The notes under the pieces: generated by a model
What the model was told of the DNA's origin: nothing
The model's input: only the letters and a program-made list of their open reading frames with translations
Databases searched by the model: none
Shown here: piece by piece, positions 1 through 14,900 of the stretch
Numbering within the stretch: the first letter of the stretch is position 1
How the letters are laid out: the number at the start of each line of letters is the position of its first letter
Assembly: GCF_016802725.1 (NCBI RefSeq)
Contig: NC_052677.1
Span: forward strand, 14,124,329 to 14,188,328
DNA: 64,000 bases
Reading direction: 5' to 3'
Source: Solenopsis invicta
Lineage: Eukaryota; Arthropoda; Insecta; Hymenoptera; Formicidae
Program-made: the position numbers and the translations under genes

Positions 1-2400
1 GAGAAGGATAACTTTAAGGAAAGTTTTAATTTCGTGTTGGTTGGATAGCGAGACGATTAGGCGTTAACATTGGTTCACGTTCACGTTCACGTGAGACAGT
101 CGACGACTTCGAGGTGTTTCGAAATCGCGATTAATTTTACGTTGGATGTCTGTGCGTTGACACTTTCGATAATAAAATGTACAACTGCGATAAAAAGACC
201 CAATTAAAAATCAGTCTCAATTATTAAATTTGTAAAATACTTTAAAATTGATTTTTAAATTAAAGTAAAAAGAGATTTACGAGATGATTTATGTGCGTAT
301 ATTGAGAATTAAAAAAAAAAAATATCGTAATATTGCTAATATATAAAAACTAAAATAATTTAATTTTCTATTTGTAATTAAAATTAAAAATTAAATATGA
401 ATAAATGGGACAATAGTACTTTTTCTGAATTCGTTGATGATACAAAATTTGTCAAAAAATAAAGTAATGTTGTCAACGACGAGAAAAATCATACTTTTTC
501 AAAATGTATATGCGATTTTATTATGAGCTTCTCGGAACTTCTTGGAAAACGCATACTCGTAGAGCCAGCTGGATTATGATAGACAAGCGGCGCCACTCTA
601 ATTGTCAAAAACTGAGAGACAAGAGTTTCGTCACGCTCAAATAAATAAAGCAATTCAGTAGTAAATAAGGTCAAGTCAATTACTCAGTTTAATTTAGTCT
701 TTTCTACGTATCGAGTGGATTAATTGTTGGTACACTTTTCAGAAGAGCGTCACAAGCTTACGATTCGTTTCACAATATGATGCAATTAGCAACTTTGAGC
801 CAGTAGTAGACGCGTTGGGAAAATTATTGAAAGAGAGACTGAGCGTTTCTGAGAGATGAGAATCGAGAAGCAAATAGTATAATATCATAACTTTTGCATT
901 CAAAAATAAACTATAGAAGCCTGTCGCTTTTACTGAAATACGTCAAAGCTAAATCGGAAATAACTGGCCGCGAATAGCCAAGATACAATAGGCACAATAC
1001 AACCAACAGGAATATATATTGCGAACAAATATATGAGATATTTTATTTACTAAATATTGCAAAACTATTTCCACAAAACTATTTCACAATCCTCCATTTT
1101 CTTTCCCTCGCAAGATAAAAATTTACAAACAAAAATGTCTGATATTGACAATTCCTGAATTACGATTGTGATCGTCGCACGGTCGCAGTAATGTTATTTT
1201 ATATCACTGCATGTCACAGAAGAAATGAGGGCGGCAGGTTTTCTCTCTTATTTCTCGCTTCCCCCTCTTGTTACAGAATTTATCTGAGCATTCCGCTTTA
1301 TTTGTAAATTCATGCAGAAAACACATACCCGCTGATTTATTTATTATCATGAATCATGCACGTGTTTATCATCAGAAATGTATAAATATTACATTTTTAA
1401 AGTATAACGTTTCTAAATATTCTTAATTATTGACGAACTTCTTTCCAAATCATAATAAATAATATCATTTGCTAAAATAATAATATAATATAGAACAAAT
1501 TTCTCATGTTTTGAATTATAAAAATTTTGTAATATTATTTTTAATGCATTTTTAATGTATTGTATATTAATAATGTATTGTAACTAATTGTAGAGGAATA
1601 AATATATAATATTATTAATTCTTTATTCAATGCATTAGACTCTCATCAGAATTCTCTTTCTTGCCTACAATTAAAAAATGACAATTATGTCATTGTTATT
1701 GCAAATGAATGATATATTAATCATTAATCAAACTTCGATTGACTTCGATATATCAACAAATAATTAATTAGAAAATATCGTTAGATGATTAAAATTTCAT
1801 TCTGAGAAGTATATTTTTATTATAAATTTAAAAAACTTAATGGTAAATCAATATATATTTATTACTTACAAAAAAAACTAAACATAAATTTAATAAAAGT
1901 AACGGGGAAAAAAAATTACAAAATTTGAAAAATGATACATTAATATGAATATATTGATATTTGATATGTCACTCTGAAAGTAGATATGTCTCTCACATAG
2001 TTTTTTATTATCTTGTTCTCCGTTATCATTTATTTTATAATTATTGCTGATGAAGGCTCAGTGTAACACGAAATGTGTCACAGTCAAAGTTGTGTTTTAT
2101 ATTTATATTAATACATTATTTCTCACAGAATTTTATAATTTTCTTTCCACATTAATTTTGTTAATGATTACTCACACAAGCTTGACTTTGTTACATTATT
2201 TTAAAAAATTTATTTATTAACATTACATTAAATTTTAAAATTTGAACGCAAAAAGAGATGGTAAAGTAGATATACTCACTGCTTCAGCAAGCGATCATTT
2301 TGTAAAAATTGTTAGATGTGTATTCACATTTTGAGAAGAGATTCGTAATTAATGCGATTGTTTCGAACGATTGAAAACTTGAATATTCTGAGATCATCGC
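1..2400. other. AT-rich intergenic DNA, no gene seen
   Basis: Stop codons are dense in all six frames and only one open stretch of about 60 codons occurs (489-674, - strand), with no recognisable family features. A short run of three GTTCAC hexamers lies near 75-92. The stretch precedes the probable first exon of the spondin gene, so upstream regulatory DNA could be here, but I cannot point to a specific element. Confidence 0.5.
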
Positions 2401-2469
2401 AAGAAGAAAAAATTTGGAGCGCGCTGCGCACGCTCGGCCGCCTAGTCTGAAGTAGTAACGGCCTGGTAG

Positions 2470-2617
2470 TCAGAATGCTGTCAGTCAGCCGGAGGTTCGC
2501 GGCGGTGGCGGACGTGTCACGGGTGTGTTTCCCTGCCGCGTTGGAGAACGCACGTGACTTTCGCGAGGGACGGAAAAGAATTTTTCGCGTACGCCGTGCT
2601 TCACGAACGACATTACG
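2470..2617 (+). promoter_or_regulatory. Probable promoter and non-coding first exon of the spondin gene
   Basis: This GC- and CpG-rich block stands out from AT-rich flanks and ends in a strong donor (CATTACG then GTGAGT at 2618). Two initiator-like TCAG motifs occur at 2470 and 2481. The next + strand acceptor that leads into recognisable coding sequence is TTTGCAG at 8741-8747, three bases before the spondin ATG, so this exon would be 5' UTR. An ATG at 2475 opens a frame with no stop to the donor; transcription starting at the 2481 motif would exclude it. The link to spondin is inferred from order, strand and splice sites; no transcript is available. Confidence 0.5.
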
Positions 2618-4308
2618 GTGAGTATCCACTTGCTCGAATATTTTCGATTGTACCTATAACGAGAGAATCTTTGAAGGATTACAATCTTACGTCGCGTTTC
2701 TGAAGAAACCAACTATAAGGGGAAAGAAAGAAAATAAGAAAGAGAAAGAGAGAAAAAATGCACTGAAATTAGCACGAGAGGCAACAGTATTCTTTTAACG
2801 AATGATATAGGTCACGTTGTTGGGCATATTTCGAATTACCCTTTGTGTAATGTCTTGTGTAATTGTATGTTGTGAGAAGCGCCATCGCTTTTGTCCTTTG
2901 TCGATGGCGAAATAAACCAATTCAGTCTGCGCCGTTCACTCTTTTTACCGTATTGAAACTCGGGTCAACTCGGATGACGTGCGTTCGGCAACATAGATGG
3001 CCAAATAGAAAGATATCAAAAACAAAGCTCAGCGATGCATACGTATTCGCGAAATAAAATGGCGACAGGACGGTATATAAAATAATAAACCAAGTTAATT
3101 TACGTACACGCATCACGTGCAAATGTATTAATCGCTTAAATCGAAACACTGTTGTAACGCGCTTGATTACAGGTTCTTAATTGGCCTTTGGATTTCCGAT
3201 TTTGATTACATTTTGGACGTTAAATGATGTAAAGCGTAATTACGCGCCCCGATTCGAAATGTTCGTTGACGCTTTTGCTCGATCGGCTTGTCGACTAGTC
3301 GAGCGTGCAGAGTGCTTCCCTTATGCATGACTAGGCACATTATCCGAACGTATTGCCAGGCTGCTCGTAGGAACAGATAAGGACATCGGAAAGCAGAAAA
3401 GGGGAGCAGGAGGACGCGCAGGGGTTGCGTCCAACAAGGATAAGTCGGATAAAAGGCGATCGAACCGCCGGTGATTTTTGCGTCAGAGACGGCTGCACTG
3501 ACTGCAGGAGTGCATTTTCCTTTCTTACGTGTGAGCGCCGCCGGGAATACGTCCCGCCGAATCTTTCCTTCGAATCAGCGAGCTGAAAATTTGCAATTTC
3601 TGGCGAATTGCCGGAATGTATTGGGAAATTATTCAATTGGCGTTTATTTCGGTGTCACTTTTAACGATAGCCTTTTTGCATACAACCGCTATTAAAGAGG
3701 AAATAAATAGGTCAAATGGGATAGAACGCGTTGATCGAGAACCTTTAGAGATTTTAGACCGCGCTAAACTCCGAAGAGATCGAGGAATTTAGTTAAACGC
3801 CTCGAAATACTTTCTTAATGGCAAATATTGTAATACTGATGATATTTTATAACGTAAAAATTTTGTAACATAAAGATACGATTGATCGATACGCGAAAAT
3901 GTTGAAATAATAATTCGCGAAGGTACGATTTGATGAGCATTAAACGGAGCAACAGGACGAATCGATGCCACGGTAATTTAGTGATTATTCAACCGTTTAT
4001 TCTGACAGCCGCTAACGAATTGTCCAATGGGCAGCATGTGTTCCCTATCATTCTATTCCCGAATTATTACATTTATTTAGTCAGTACCGAGAGTGTGCGT
4101 CGGCTCATCGAACGCTCGTCGAACATTTCAATGAGCCGAAATAGCGTCGATGACGGCATTTATTGGCCGCGACTATTTCAAGTGGAAAATCAATGCTTCA
4201 TCCGGAAGTGCTTGCGGAACAGCTGAATACTCTAAATTTTTTATGGACTTTTATACACGCTGAATGTCGGTGCAGATAAACAAAAAAACGTCAGTTTTTA
4301 TCGCTATT

Positions 4309-4309
<1 letters not shown>

Positions 4310-4339
<30 letters not shown>
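4310..4339. repeat. (GA)n microsatellite
   Basis: Uninterrupted GA dinucleotides of about 30 bp inside inferred spondin intron 1. Confidence 0.95.
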
Positions 4340-4342
<3 letters not shown>

Positions 4343-5080
4343 GGCAGAGAGATCAGTTTTTTACTCTTCCGCATGAAAGGTGAACAACAGCTGGGCGAGA
4401 CAGGCGTTCATAAAAGTATTCCGTTAATGTTTGCATTTATATTGACTCTTTGTGAGGCAGGCAAAAACACCAAAATACTAAAAATATCAAAAATTCACTA
4501 GAAAAATAAATTCGTTAAAAATTCATTAAACATTTGGTGGAATGAATCAACCATTCGCATCACACGATGATAAAATAGAAAATACCATTTGACAAGAAAT
4601 AAAGCAACAAAAAGAAATAAAAGCCTTTCCAGCGTTTTATGAAGAATATTACATCTTTTTCTTATGAATTAATGTCTATACTTAACACTGTCTATACTTA
4701 AAGTAATATAGGTATATGTTTAAAATTTAGCAAAAGAGCGACAAGGGAAATGCGGCAAAAGCATTGCAGCAATAAAAAAAAGATCTCTTCAAAACAACTA
4801 ATTGTCTATTCTTTGTTTTAAAAAATCTGCGTTTTAAAGGGTTAATTCGCGTCCAAAGCGCATTTTATGAAGCATGATGTATAACGGTCGCATATTACAG
4901 GGGCGAATACTCTGTCAAGCAGTAACGTCAGGAACGCAATTTCCTTCGGAAAGCATTCAGTGAAGTAGAACGTATTTTACAACGATATAAAATCTCTGGA
5001 TCGCGGTTTTCTATGGAAGATACATTTAGGTAAATAAAAGAAATGAGGAGATAGATATATAGAAGAGACAAGAAATGCTC

Positions 5081-5115
5081 CGACGACGACGACGACGACG
5101 ATGACGACGACGCGA
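5081..5115. repeat. (GAC)n microsatellite
   Basis: CGA/GAC trinucleotide run with one ATG interruption, inside inferred spondin intron 1. Confidence 0.9.
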
Positions 5116-8100
5116 CGATATAACGCGCGTCACGGCGCTCATTTCTTGGTGAAAATTATTACGGGTTGCGGTACCTGCGCAGTTAAATATCAAGTCGTCT
5201 TTTTGATGAAGGTATGAATTCGTCTCTCCACCTTCTCTAAGCGCTCCTATTCCGCGGCTTTGATCGTCGTAATATCGCCGATGAGAGGTGTCCTCGTCCC
5301 GTGCTTCGCGACCCCCGTTTTTCTTTCAAAGTCTTAAACCGACATATTGACGTCGGCTGGCTGGCAATCCGTCGTCCAAAGTTACACTTTCCTTATGAGT
5401 CTCTCCAAATCCCAGCATCCTCAGTCTCATCATCTCTCGTATGACTTTGCTGTTTATTCATCCGGCAATCTCATTTAAGTCGATAACGACCATGGGCTCG
5501 AGCTTCAATCTCGAGGATATTAATATTGCATAAAATATCGATGGGGGCCATCTTTTCGTACACGTATAAATGACAATGCAAAACAAATATGCTAGAAATA
5601 CAAGTGCAGGTTCTCTAAAATTATGCGTTCAACTGTTTGATCGCCGCATTAATTCTAATCTATATAGAAACGCTCAGCGAGCTAGAAATGTATAAAATAA
5701 TTATGATGTTGCCGCAATCAATTATTCGTATGTTAAACTGACGTAAAATAGTAACGTCATAAATTAACAAACAGGGCATTAATTTATTATTTACTTGAAA
5801 TTTAACTTGCTTATGCTGCAAAATTCTGTGATACTCTATTCACAGATAAAGGGCTTAATGTGGCTTAGCTGTAGAATGATTAATTAATAATCACCTACGT
5901 TTGCTAATACAGCGAGAAATGTAGGATTTGTTAAATGTAATGATTCTGTTTAATTAGTTTTTCAATCGTTCGATAATATATAATAATGTAATTCTTTTAA
6001 TGTGTTTTATGCATAAATGAAAAACGAGAGTTGCTTGTGTGTTAATAAATCTTATATACCTATTAAATAATAATAAATTTGTTAGTAGTAAATTATTCAA
6101 TTTGATTATAGAATATTGTCAAGGTGTAACAATTATTATTAATTATATGAATAATTTCGTTTTATTTCAAATAGCTTCATTATCCTACATTAGCTTAAAT
6201 AAATTTATAAATCTACATATTTACGTTTTTATATTTTACGTGTACAATCTATGCACAATAATTTCTACACAGATGGATGGTACAAGACACAATATCGTTT
6301 TATATATAATAATATTACTCTGTATTTTCAGTAATTTTGTTTTATTCTCAACGTGATCGTTCAAATCTCTTGTAAACAAATCAGGTATCCGCAACAATAT
6401 AATTTCAGCAATGTAAACGGCGACTGCAGGAAAACCGTATAGTTGCGCTGTCGAGTCTTTTGGTAGATATCTGTTTGAGTTCCTGTTGGTGTTTCGCGAC
6501 CGAGAGAACGAACATGGCAGAACGCCAAGCAGAGTTGAAATGCCATGCCCTATATACACCGGCGTGGCGCAATATATTTAGGCGTTTGGGATTTATGGTT
6601 AACCAGCTTATTAGAGAGGCCAGCGATGTTCGTCGTGGATCAACGTGTCGCATGACGTATTCAAGCACCGCGTTTCCCATCTCGCATATTGATATATACG
6701 ATCGTATAGGCCACTTATGGCAGATGAAGTCCAAGGTTTAACATTGCGTGCATCAAGTTTTGTTCATTAGATCGCGATAACTGCGATAACTGCAAAACTC
6801 CGCAAAATTCGTTCATTCAAGTTGTAATGTGGTGCGTAATTAGTTATTTACCGTTTTCATTGGAAAATATTGGAATTAGTTTTCTTTAATCATCGACGAG
6901 TGCGCATATTTATTTATAATTAACCGTTCAAATACGAGCACCTCTTCACCTCTCGTTTTGCTTTAATTATTTTGCGCTGCTAGGGCAGAAGACTAAATAT
7001 TCTGTACTTTGTAACATACTTTTATCTTAATTACATATAATTATTCCTCAAATTTTAATTTTCAACTTTATTATATTATCTTATTATATTTTGCTGTAAC
7101 ATTATATATATACGATTATATAATTATAATATATAATCATTTAATTGCAATGTCTTGATTTAATATTGCTTTCATTTGGTGATAAAAATTTGAATTCTAA
7201 CTTAAACATTCTATTCATAAATATTTCATAAAAACATTTCAATCCGAATTGAAAATAAAAAAGATCGACATCAAAAAGACACGCTTAAGCTGCTCGTCTA
7301 CTTCAGTGATACTTTGTGTCTTGCTCTACCTTCACTACGACATAGGACGTTTCGAATGTGTGCTCGTTCAATGAACCGGGAAAAGCGCAAGCGTCTCTAC
7401 GTACTCGTTTCGGAGCCAAGATTCTGCCAAGATTTCTGCCGAGTGACTCAGAGTCGATGCATTTGCAGCACGCTTTGTTATACCAAACACGTGGCCATAG
7501 CCAGGACAATTGTCTCACGTGTTGGCATCGCTTTAGCTCGCGGTACTCACGTGCACTTACGTTCCTCGCGATCTCTTGCCATTGCAATTAGAACGAAACG
7601 AGTTAGTAGATTCAAGATCGGAACGATCAGTTTGCAACCTTTAAATTTTCAATTTCTCGGTTTTCTCTGCTTCGTGCTCTCTTTTTTAGGATGTGTAAAG
7701 GACTAAATTAATTATTTTTTATCGAAACATGATATTTATGTTATTTTAAGATTATTAAGATTGTATTGTCTCATGCAAAAGAAACGATAATTTGCAAATC
7801 AAATTGAGAATTTGGAATAATCGGTTTTTGGTTTGGAAATTCTTCGTCTCCTTTCGTTATAGATTTTAAAGGATTTAAAATTATCTCTATATGGATACGT
7901 GAAATATTTTCAGAGATGCGTAATATTTAAAAAATTTAATTTTATTATGTATAAAATCGTTTAAGGATTAATTTCAACATTTTTTACTTTACCAGTAATT
8001 ATCTCTTTATTTTATTTCGTTATATTTTAACGCTATATGATAACGCTGGAATGTGCTTTCTAAAAAAAAAAAAAACTGTCGTGCATTTTCAATCATCTTG

Positions 8101-8409
8101 ACACTAGCGTAAGCTCAGCTCGCAATTAAATCGCGAAACGTTAAATTCGTTCGCCGTGTGTTGACGAGATGCCGGAATGTTCCTCTTTGCTTAAATTTTA
8201 ATTGAAACGCATAATAGGGGAATAAACGGAGAACGTGAGGATGTGCGACGTACTTTCAAACGTGAGTGGGATCGAGAATCAACGGTTGCTCTCCCGAAAT
8301 CAATTTGCATTTTAATTTTACCTATTCCCAGTCGTTTCACGTTTTGTGCTTCAGCTTTGATGTAAATTGTAACGTAAACTTCACGCATATTTAACACACG
8401 CGATTATCA

Positions 8410-8411
<2 letters not shown>

Positions 8412-8466
<55 letters not shown>
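8412..8466. repeat. (AT)n microsatellite
   Basis: About 27 uninterrupted AT dinucleotides, upstream of the first coding exon of spondin. Confidence 0.97.
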
Positions 8467-8469
<3 letters not shown>

Positions 8470-8750
8470 GTAAAAAAACAATGATAATTGATTAAACTCT
8501 TCCATATTTAATAATACGTAAACAAAGATGCGAAATACAAGCAAGTACAGAATGCCTGTACTAAAACCGTACTGTCACTCTAGCATCCCCTGAAGTAAAG
8601 CTATTTTAATCGTGTAAATTGTATTCGTGTCGGCATTGATCGCGAACTTGTGAAAATGTGTGATTTTATTATCTGTATTGCCACGCGCGCAAGCTGTTCG
8701 AACCGAACAAGAATGAAATATTGTTACGTTATTTTCTCTGTTTGCAGACG

Positions 8751-8946
8751 ATGTATAACGCCGGGATTATGTACTACGGCGTTTTGTTGCTGCTCGTAAC
8801 AGCAACCAGTACGGATTCGACAAAATGCTCCCGGATCATAGAAGGCACTACCGGGCCGCGTTCCAATGCCGAGGGCAAATATCACTTCTTCATGACGCTT
8901 TTCAACAGGACCGAGACCTCCTATATGCCGAACACGCGATACATTG
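8751..8946 (+). CDS. Spondin exon 1: signal peptide and start of Reeler domain
   Basis: 65 codons plus 1 nt. It starts MYNAGIMYYGVLLLLVTA, a hydrophobic leader, followed by the first Reeler cysteine (KCSRII) and an N-glycosylation sequon (NRT). The acceptor TTTGCAG ends at 8747 and the donor is G|GTAAGA at 8947. It is followed by the gene's largest intron (9.2 kb). Confidence 0.9.
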
Positions 8947-11900
8947 GTAAGAATATACGCAATCGCGAGCGAGAAAATCGAGCCATCGATCTAATTTCGA
9001 ATCACATTATCTATATTGCAAAAAGAGATAAATGAACCCTATTGTCGTAATTTTTTATTGGCACGTGCGTGTAGAGAAAGAGAAAGAGATTTCATCTGAC
9101 GTTGCTTCGGTATTATACAATTTATTATACCATTTAGATGTATGAATTGAGAAAATGGTATCTCCGACTGAGAAGTTAGTCTCCGACTTGTCGTAGTCGC
9201 AAGCGCAACTGCTTTAGATCTTCGTGACATTTGAATGCTTTTAAACTTTAAATAAGTTCTGTAACGTGAGAAAAAGAATAAAATGCAGATCTCCCTCATT
9301 GACATTTATAAATCGTACTCGGATGTTTTCTGGAAATTACGTTTGCACGAATGTGACGTTGTTGCGTCTACATTTATGCGCATAATAATTGTATTTCTCT
9401 GTTTTCTAATTTAAAAAAAAGCTGTATAATAATTGCATTTTTCCGTTTTCCAATTTAAAAAAAAAGCTGTATAATTAAAAAACTGAATACGTAAAATAAG
9501 TAATAATTATATTTAAATCAAATAAATTCGTTTATTAAATATTTAATTAAAACGTAGTTGAAATTTGACTAAAATTTAATTAGAATGTGCGAACATTGTT
9601 GCGAGAGCAATCAGGCACAATATCTTTGTTTATTTTACGATATTTCGGATTTTCAAATATCCAGTGACTTAATCCGACGAGATATACTATGCTGTGCAGG
9701 CCGCCGGTGGTGTCCGCTGCAATATTCGTTGCTAGCGAAATTTTGATGCTCTATAAGCCTTCTATATGGATACGTTTGCTGATACGGAATTCCAAGACTC
9801 TTAAAATGTCAGATATTGCTTCGCTTTGTCAACATTCCTTGGCTTTATGACATCGGTGAAATAGTAAAACGCGTTACGTGGTGACATAAAGAAAAAGGCA
9901 AATAAACTGGAAACCGGGATACGGTGAAGCGGCCAGCAAAAGTAATCAGGAAGTAGGATACGTTTGTTTACTGAATAAAACGTGTAGGCGATATTCGCAA
10001 ACGCGTAAATTGCATTTATAGAAATCTTTGTAATGATAAAATAGAAAACATTGGGCTAAAGAAAATCAATTTGTTTGATTAATCTTGATACGAATAATTG
10101 GTACGAGGAAATTAAATAAGTTCTCTATTGGTTGCAATCATGTGGGAAGATCAGGAAAAAATTCAAATCTTTTCCGATAAAATAAAGGAGTTTGAGGGAA
10201 AGAGAGAAAGAGAGATAGAGAGATAGAGAGAAGTGAAGTCACAATTCCACCGTTCGTATTGACGCCGAGAAATTGAAACGCACGGTGAGGTCATCGGCGT
10301 ATCAATTACCCGTATTTTGATGGCAGTCTGAAATACGAAACGCGCGCATCATGGATTTCCCAGTGGCACTATGCCTTTAGCAGTAATTACGGCAATTATC
10401 GAAGAAGAGACCGTAGATCTGTCGGACGTCGCGGCTTTCTGCGCGTCGTAAACGACGCTTTTCCGGCCGGCGGAAACCGTGCTTCGGATCGAAAGGGGCC
10501 GAGGTGGAGATTCAGGAAGCGGCGGTGCAAGAAAAGGTCATTTTGCCTTGAAAGTCGAGATAAATGCCGCACGCGCAACCCGCGATGAACTTTGACCGAT
10601 TAGCTTTGTGACGGTTTTGCGCGCGACTGCAGTTTGATAATTGCCCCCTCATCGGGAAGTTGCACGGATAACCCGTTGTTTTAAAACTCTTCTAACGACA
10701 TTATTTGGTGGATTTGGTTTGAATTTGTCTTTAAAAAGTACTAATAGTTATATAAATTTAATATCTTGAAAATTAAACCTTTATTAAAGCTCACATCAAT
10801 TTATATTCATTGTCAGCATAATTTAATACGCATTCTACTTTATGTATCATAAAAATCATTTTATGATACATAAAATAGAATTTTCCGGAAAAAAATTTTT
10901 TATATATAATTATATAAAATTACACATAAAATGTGTCCATATATATTAAAATATATATAATTACGCATAATTTTTATATATACAATTATCACACAATTTT
11001 CATATATATTTAATTTTCAATATCTCGCAGTAACTACTAATATATTAACATGAAAACCATTTTATGACACTTAGCACTTAGCATTATCTAAAGCACGATG
11101 ACGTCGTATGTACATATACCTACATTATCCCAACTAATTTGTAACTCTAACTCTATGGAAAATTGCGTTTTTACTTGGTTACTTTGCCCGAGATGTCGAC
11201 ACATTTTTCAAGCTCGACTGCACAGCTATCGTTACTGCTTTTTCGCATCTTTTATATCGAGCATCATCAACTCGCGCGACATGATATCGTTAGCTGAATC
11301 GATGACCGTAGTCTCAAGCCTCCCCTGCCTCGATATACCAGGGCAGATATCCCAGCTACGGCCCTCCTATACCTTAGCGACAAATCCTTTCGACTAAAAC
11401 CGTTCAATCAGAATTTTACGGCGAAATATAGCAGATTTATGTCACGTCGATAGGGACAATTTGCTGGAGACATCTCCCGCGAGGCATCATTTGCATAATA
11501 TAACAAACTGGCAAGCCATTTATTTTTCGTAATCAAATTCTGCTTTCGTTATTTGTACGTTATATTATTCTATGAACTCTTCCTTGAGTTTGTTTTCGCA
11601 TGTTTATTCATGGCGAAACTCAGCGTATAAATTTACATCAAACATAAACAAACGAAATCGTTCGGTTCAATTATGATAGCTTAACCCATTGCGGCAGCGT
11701 ACTCAAATATCCATGAAATAAAATTCGATAAAATACACGTTTATGTACATACGTTATGTACATACGTTTTATAGAATTATATATTGTATTTCGTTGATAT
11801 TTGAGTATGGTGTCGCAAGGCAAATAATAGGTCTTTTTTTATATATAAAATTGGTTTCTAACGCCCTACAAATTACGCTCTTTAAGTGATTTGGTGCGCT

Positions 11901-14900
11901 TAATTTGAATTTTTGATCACATCTTGTACCTTCAAAATGTCAGCTGTAAATGTAAGACATAAAGAAAAATAATAATTTAATTTTAAGAATTCAAAGTTCA
12001 TTTGGTTCTCCATATCAAATAATCTGTCGATTTGAATTTTTAAATTCTGACTTTAAATTCGCAATCAGTGATCTAAAAAAAAAAGAGAGATACTATTGTA
12101 AGTTTCAAGAAAATCGATTCAATATATACTTCGAAGTTTCAAAAGGTTAAATCATTTATAATCTTTTTATTGCGCGGTACATCCTATGATTAAACCGGTT
12201 CTATGCGTTGACATAAATCCCGATGCTCCTCCAGCGAAAACATCTCTATTTGTCTGGACGGCGATCCAACTCAATAAAGTTTGCTCTTGTTCTTGCCTTC
12301 CTTCGATCTCTCTTTTTCATCCTCGTCCCTTCCTATCGCGAAACTTAGCTCCTCGCACGGCGCCTGAGGGCGTCCATACACTAACGCATGCAAATCTCTC
12401 GTGTCCGGTGAATTAATGTGTTACGTAACGCTGGCGGGACGCCAGGTGCGAGACACCGCGAGCCGCGTCGCGCTGCAGGTTTAACGCGAGCGGATTCAAC
12501 GGCCCCGACCCGATAAAATTCTATTAAATCGTGCCTGCCGGAGAGAAGACCGCACTCGCCCCAGGGGTTAAATCCCGAAGAAGAGAGGACGCCAGCCGAG
12601 GAAGCTCGGGAAAATTATTGCGCCGTTACCGCGATGGAGAGTCGCGAAACAATGCGGTGAGGGATAGTAAAGAGCTGGGACAATCAACCTTATGTACGGT
12701 AAGGTGTAGGTGTTAATCACGAACAGATCTTTTCTCTTCGTCTACAGAATGATCGAAGCTACCAGATGTTCCCTCGCGATATTGATCCTCTGCTAATATG
12801 GAATTTCTCCTCAACGAGAGAGAAATTCCATGCCATTTCGAGTAATTTTTAAAAATGATAATCATTATTTTATACGATTAATCAGAATAGCTTTAAGATG
12901 TGATCTCGTTGCGAGATCGGTTAACTAATTATAGTCCTTGCAGTTAGTTATAATTTAGAAAATGTCGAAGAAACGCTAAGCTCAAGAGTTGCCGGAAGTT
13001 GTCGGTGCAAGTGACGAAAATTGTTTGTGGCGTTAATTAATTTTAAACACAAACAGCTATAAATTTTCATTTTCTTCCGTAGAGGTACGCTTGGGAAACG
13101 ACAATGACTCGCTAATTAGGAGCAGTTGATTACATGATCAATGGCTAATTATGCAGTCGCGTTATTAATGTCGACAATTTCCACAATTAACTAAATTTTA
13201 CTTTAAAAGCGCAATAGATATGAAGGCACGTTGTACATCTAAATCATCCGCGTAATAACGACTCATTCGCAAACGCTCCGGTTTTTCTCTCTGGGACAAA
13301 CCGACGAGCCAGATAAACTCGGGGAAAAACGTTTTATATTTAATCATTATCAATATCCATATAATATGTAATTATGGAAATTTATGACAAATTTTTTCCC
13401 GGAATGGTAATAAATAATGCGTACGGTCATATCTCCGAAAGCGATTACGTCTTTTTCCATTGCCAGAATTCAGTCAGACGAACGAATTTAAAGTTGAAGC
13501 ATCGCAAAGGCGAAAGAACCCTTTCTCCTTCACTTTATCGCGATCTCGAATTTTCATAAATTAGCGCTATCATTTTCCAACACCGTTTACTCTCGTATCG
13601 GAGCTAATCGCTCGCCGACTTCATCACCGCCCACTGCCGGAAGTTAATGCCGTAGTCGTCGTCTCGCATCGCAATTATTCGAGGAATTTCAGTCACGCAT
13701 CAAGAGAAAGAGAGAGAAAGAGAGAGAGAGAGGGAGAGAAAAACGAGAGTATTTTACGTACGCGATACCGTAAAGCGCAAATGCACCCGTTTTCATTACT
13801 ATACGAGATTGATTAATAATTCATCCCGTCACTGTTGTGCTATCGTTGAGGGAAACATTACGCAGACAGATACTATTGTTCGGCTTTACGTGTAATCCTC
13901 TTTGTTGTGAATGAAAACTGGAGCTTTCGACGAACGAATTTCACGCTGAACTTCGATGGACCGAGCAGCATCACGCGCGCGATGCAAAACGCCGCTCGGG
14001 TCCAAGCCGATTCCCCCGTTCGGTTTCAGGTCGAGTTCGATCATCCGATAAAAAGTTTCGAGCAACTCGAAAACTGCCGGATACCATCGGAATTGGTACC
14101 GATCTATCTCTAAAAGCTCTGGAAAGTGGAGAGAAGCGAAACGCAAAATATGGATTCTGGCACGTTTGCGTCGCGATCAGAAAAACAAGCTTCGCTTGCG
14201 TCTCTTGGAGAACGGAGCGAGTCGTAGCGAGAAAACTTCGAGACGCGCGATTATTCGAAAGCGACGCGATAAAGGGAATCGGTGAGATTATTCTTGCTGA
14301 GTTATACTGGCTGATCCTGGATGTTATACATATTCTTCTGACGTTCTCGAATGTTTCGGGGGAGGCTCGTTGCATGCAGGAAACGCGATATCCCGACGAA
14401 GGTCTCAGTTAACTGCGTTTTTACCGCTAATTCTTTTAATTCAGGGTCATGGGAATGATCACGCGGGAGGTGAACGCGGACACCCGTGACTCATTGCTAC
14501 GCACCACTCTCTTTAACGCGACGAATTTGTGTTTCGATAAATACAACGGTCTCTAAAACGGTAGCTGAGTACAGAACATTTAAAAAATTGCTGATTGATG
14601 ACTTTTTATTTTAATTTACCGTCATGTATTTGACAAATTATTTATTCATTATATTGTATTGATTTCCGGTAACGTGCACCAAATTGGACGAATATTTCCG
14701 AATATATACTGTTTTATGAATAAAGTTATTATTAATGAAATATTATACATATATGTTTATCCGTAAAATGAGTAATGGTTGAAAATACTTATTTCATTTT
14801 TTGATTAAAATTTACTTTAACGATTCTGTTAAAGAAAGAATTGGTCGAAAAGATTAGACTTACAATGCAGTAATTTCGACATTCTTCGCGTGACTCGAAA

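Larger units (their letters stand above)
2618..8747 (+). other. Inferred intron 1 of spondin (5' UTR intron)
   Basis: About 6.1 kb between the candidate UTR exon and the first coding exon. It is AT-rich with scattered CpG-richer patches (about 3250-3650, 5050-5400, 6440-6730, 7300-7640). Those patches hold short open frames on both strands but no protein family I recognise. Simple repeats lie at 4310-4339, 5081-5115 and 8412-8466. The CpG-richer patches are where I would look for enhancers, but this is only a composition argument. Confidence 0.4.

Noticed and set aside
6405..6741. Open frames of about 90-110 codons on both strands in inferred spondin intron 1
   Set aside because: Frames on both strands overlap, with no recognisable motif or splice partner; local GC-rich composition explains them.
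7314..7706. 130-codon + strand frame in inferred spondin intron 1
   Set aside because: No domain, and opposing frames overlap it; it resembles translated non-coding CpG-rich DNA.
13886..14375. Overlapping frames on both strands in spondin intron 2
   Set aside because: Mutually overlapping, no family match, and in a GC-richer island with few stops.
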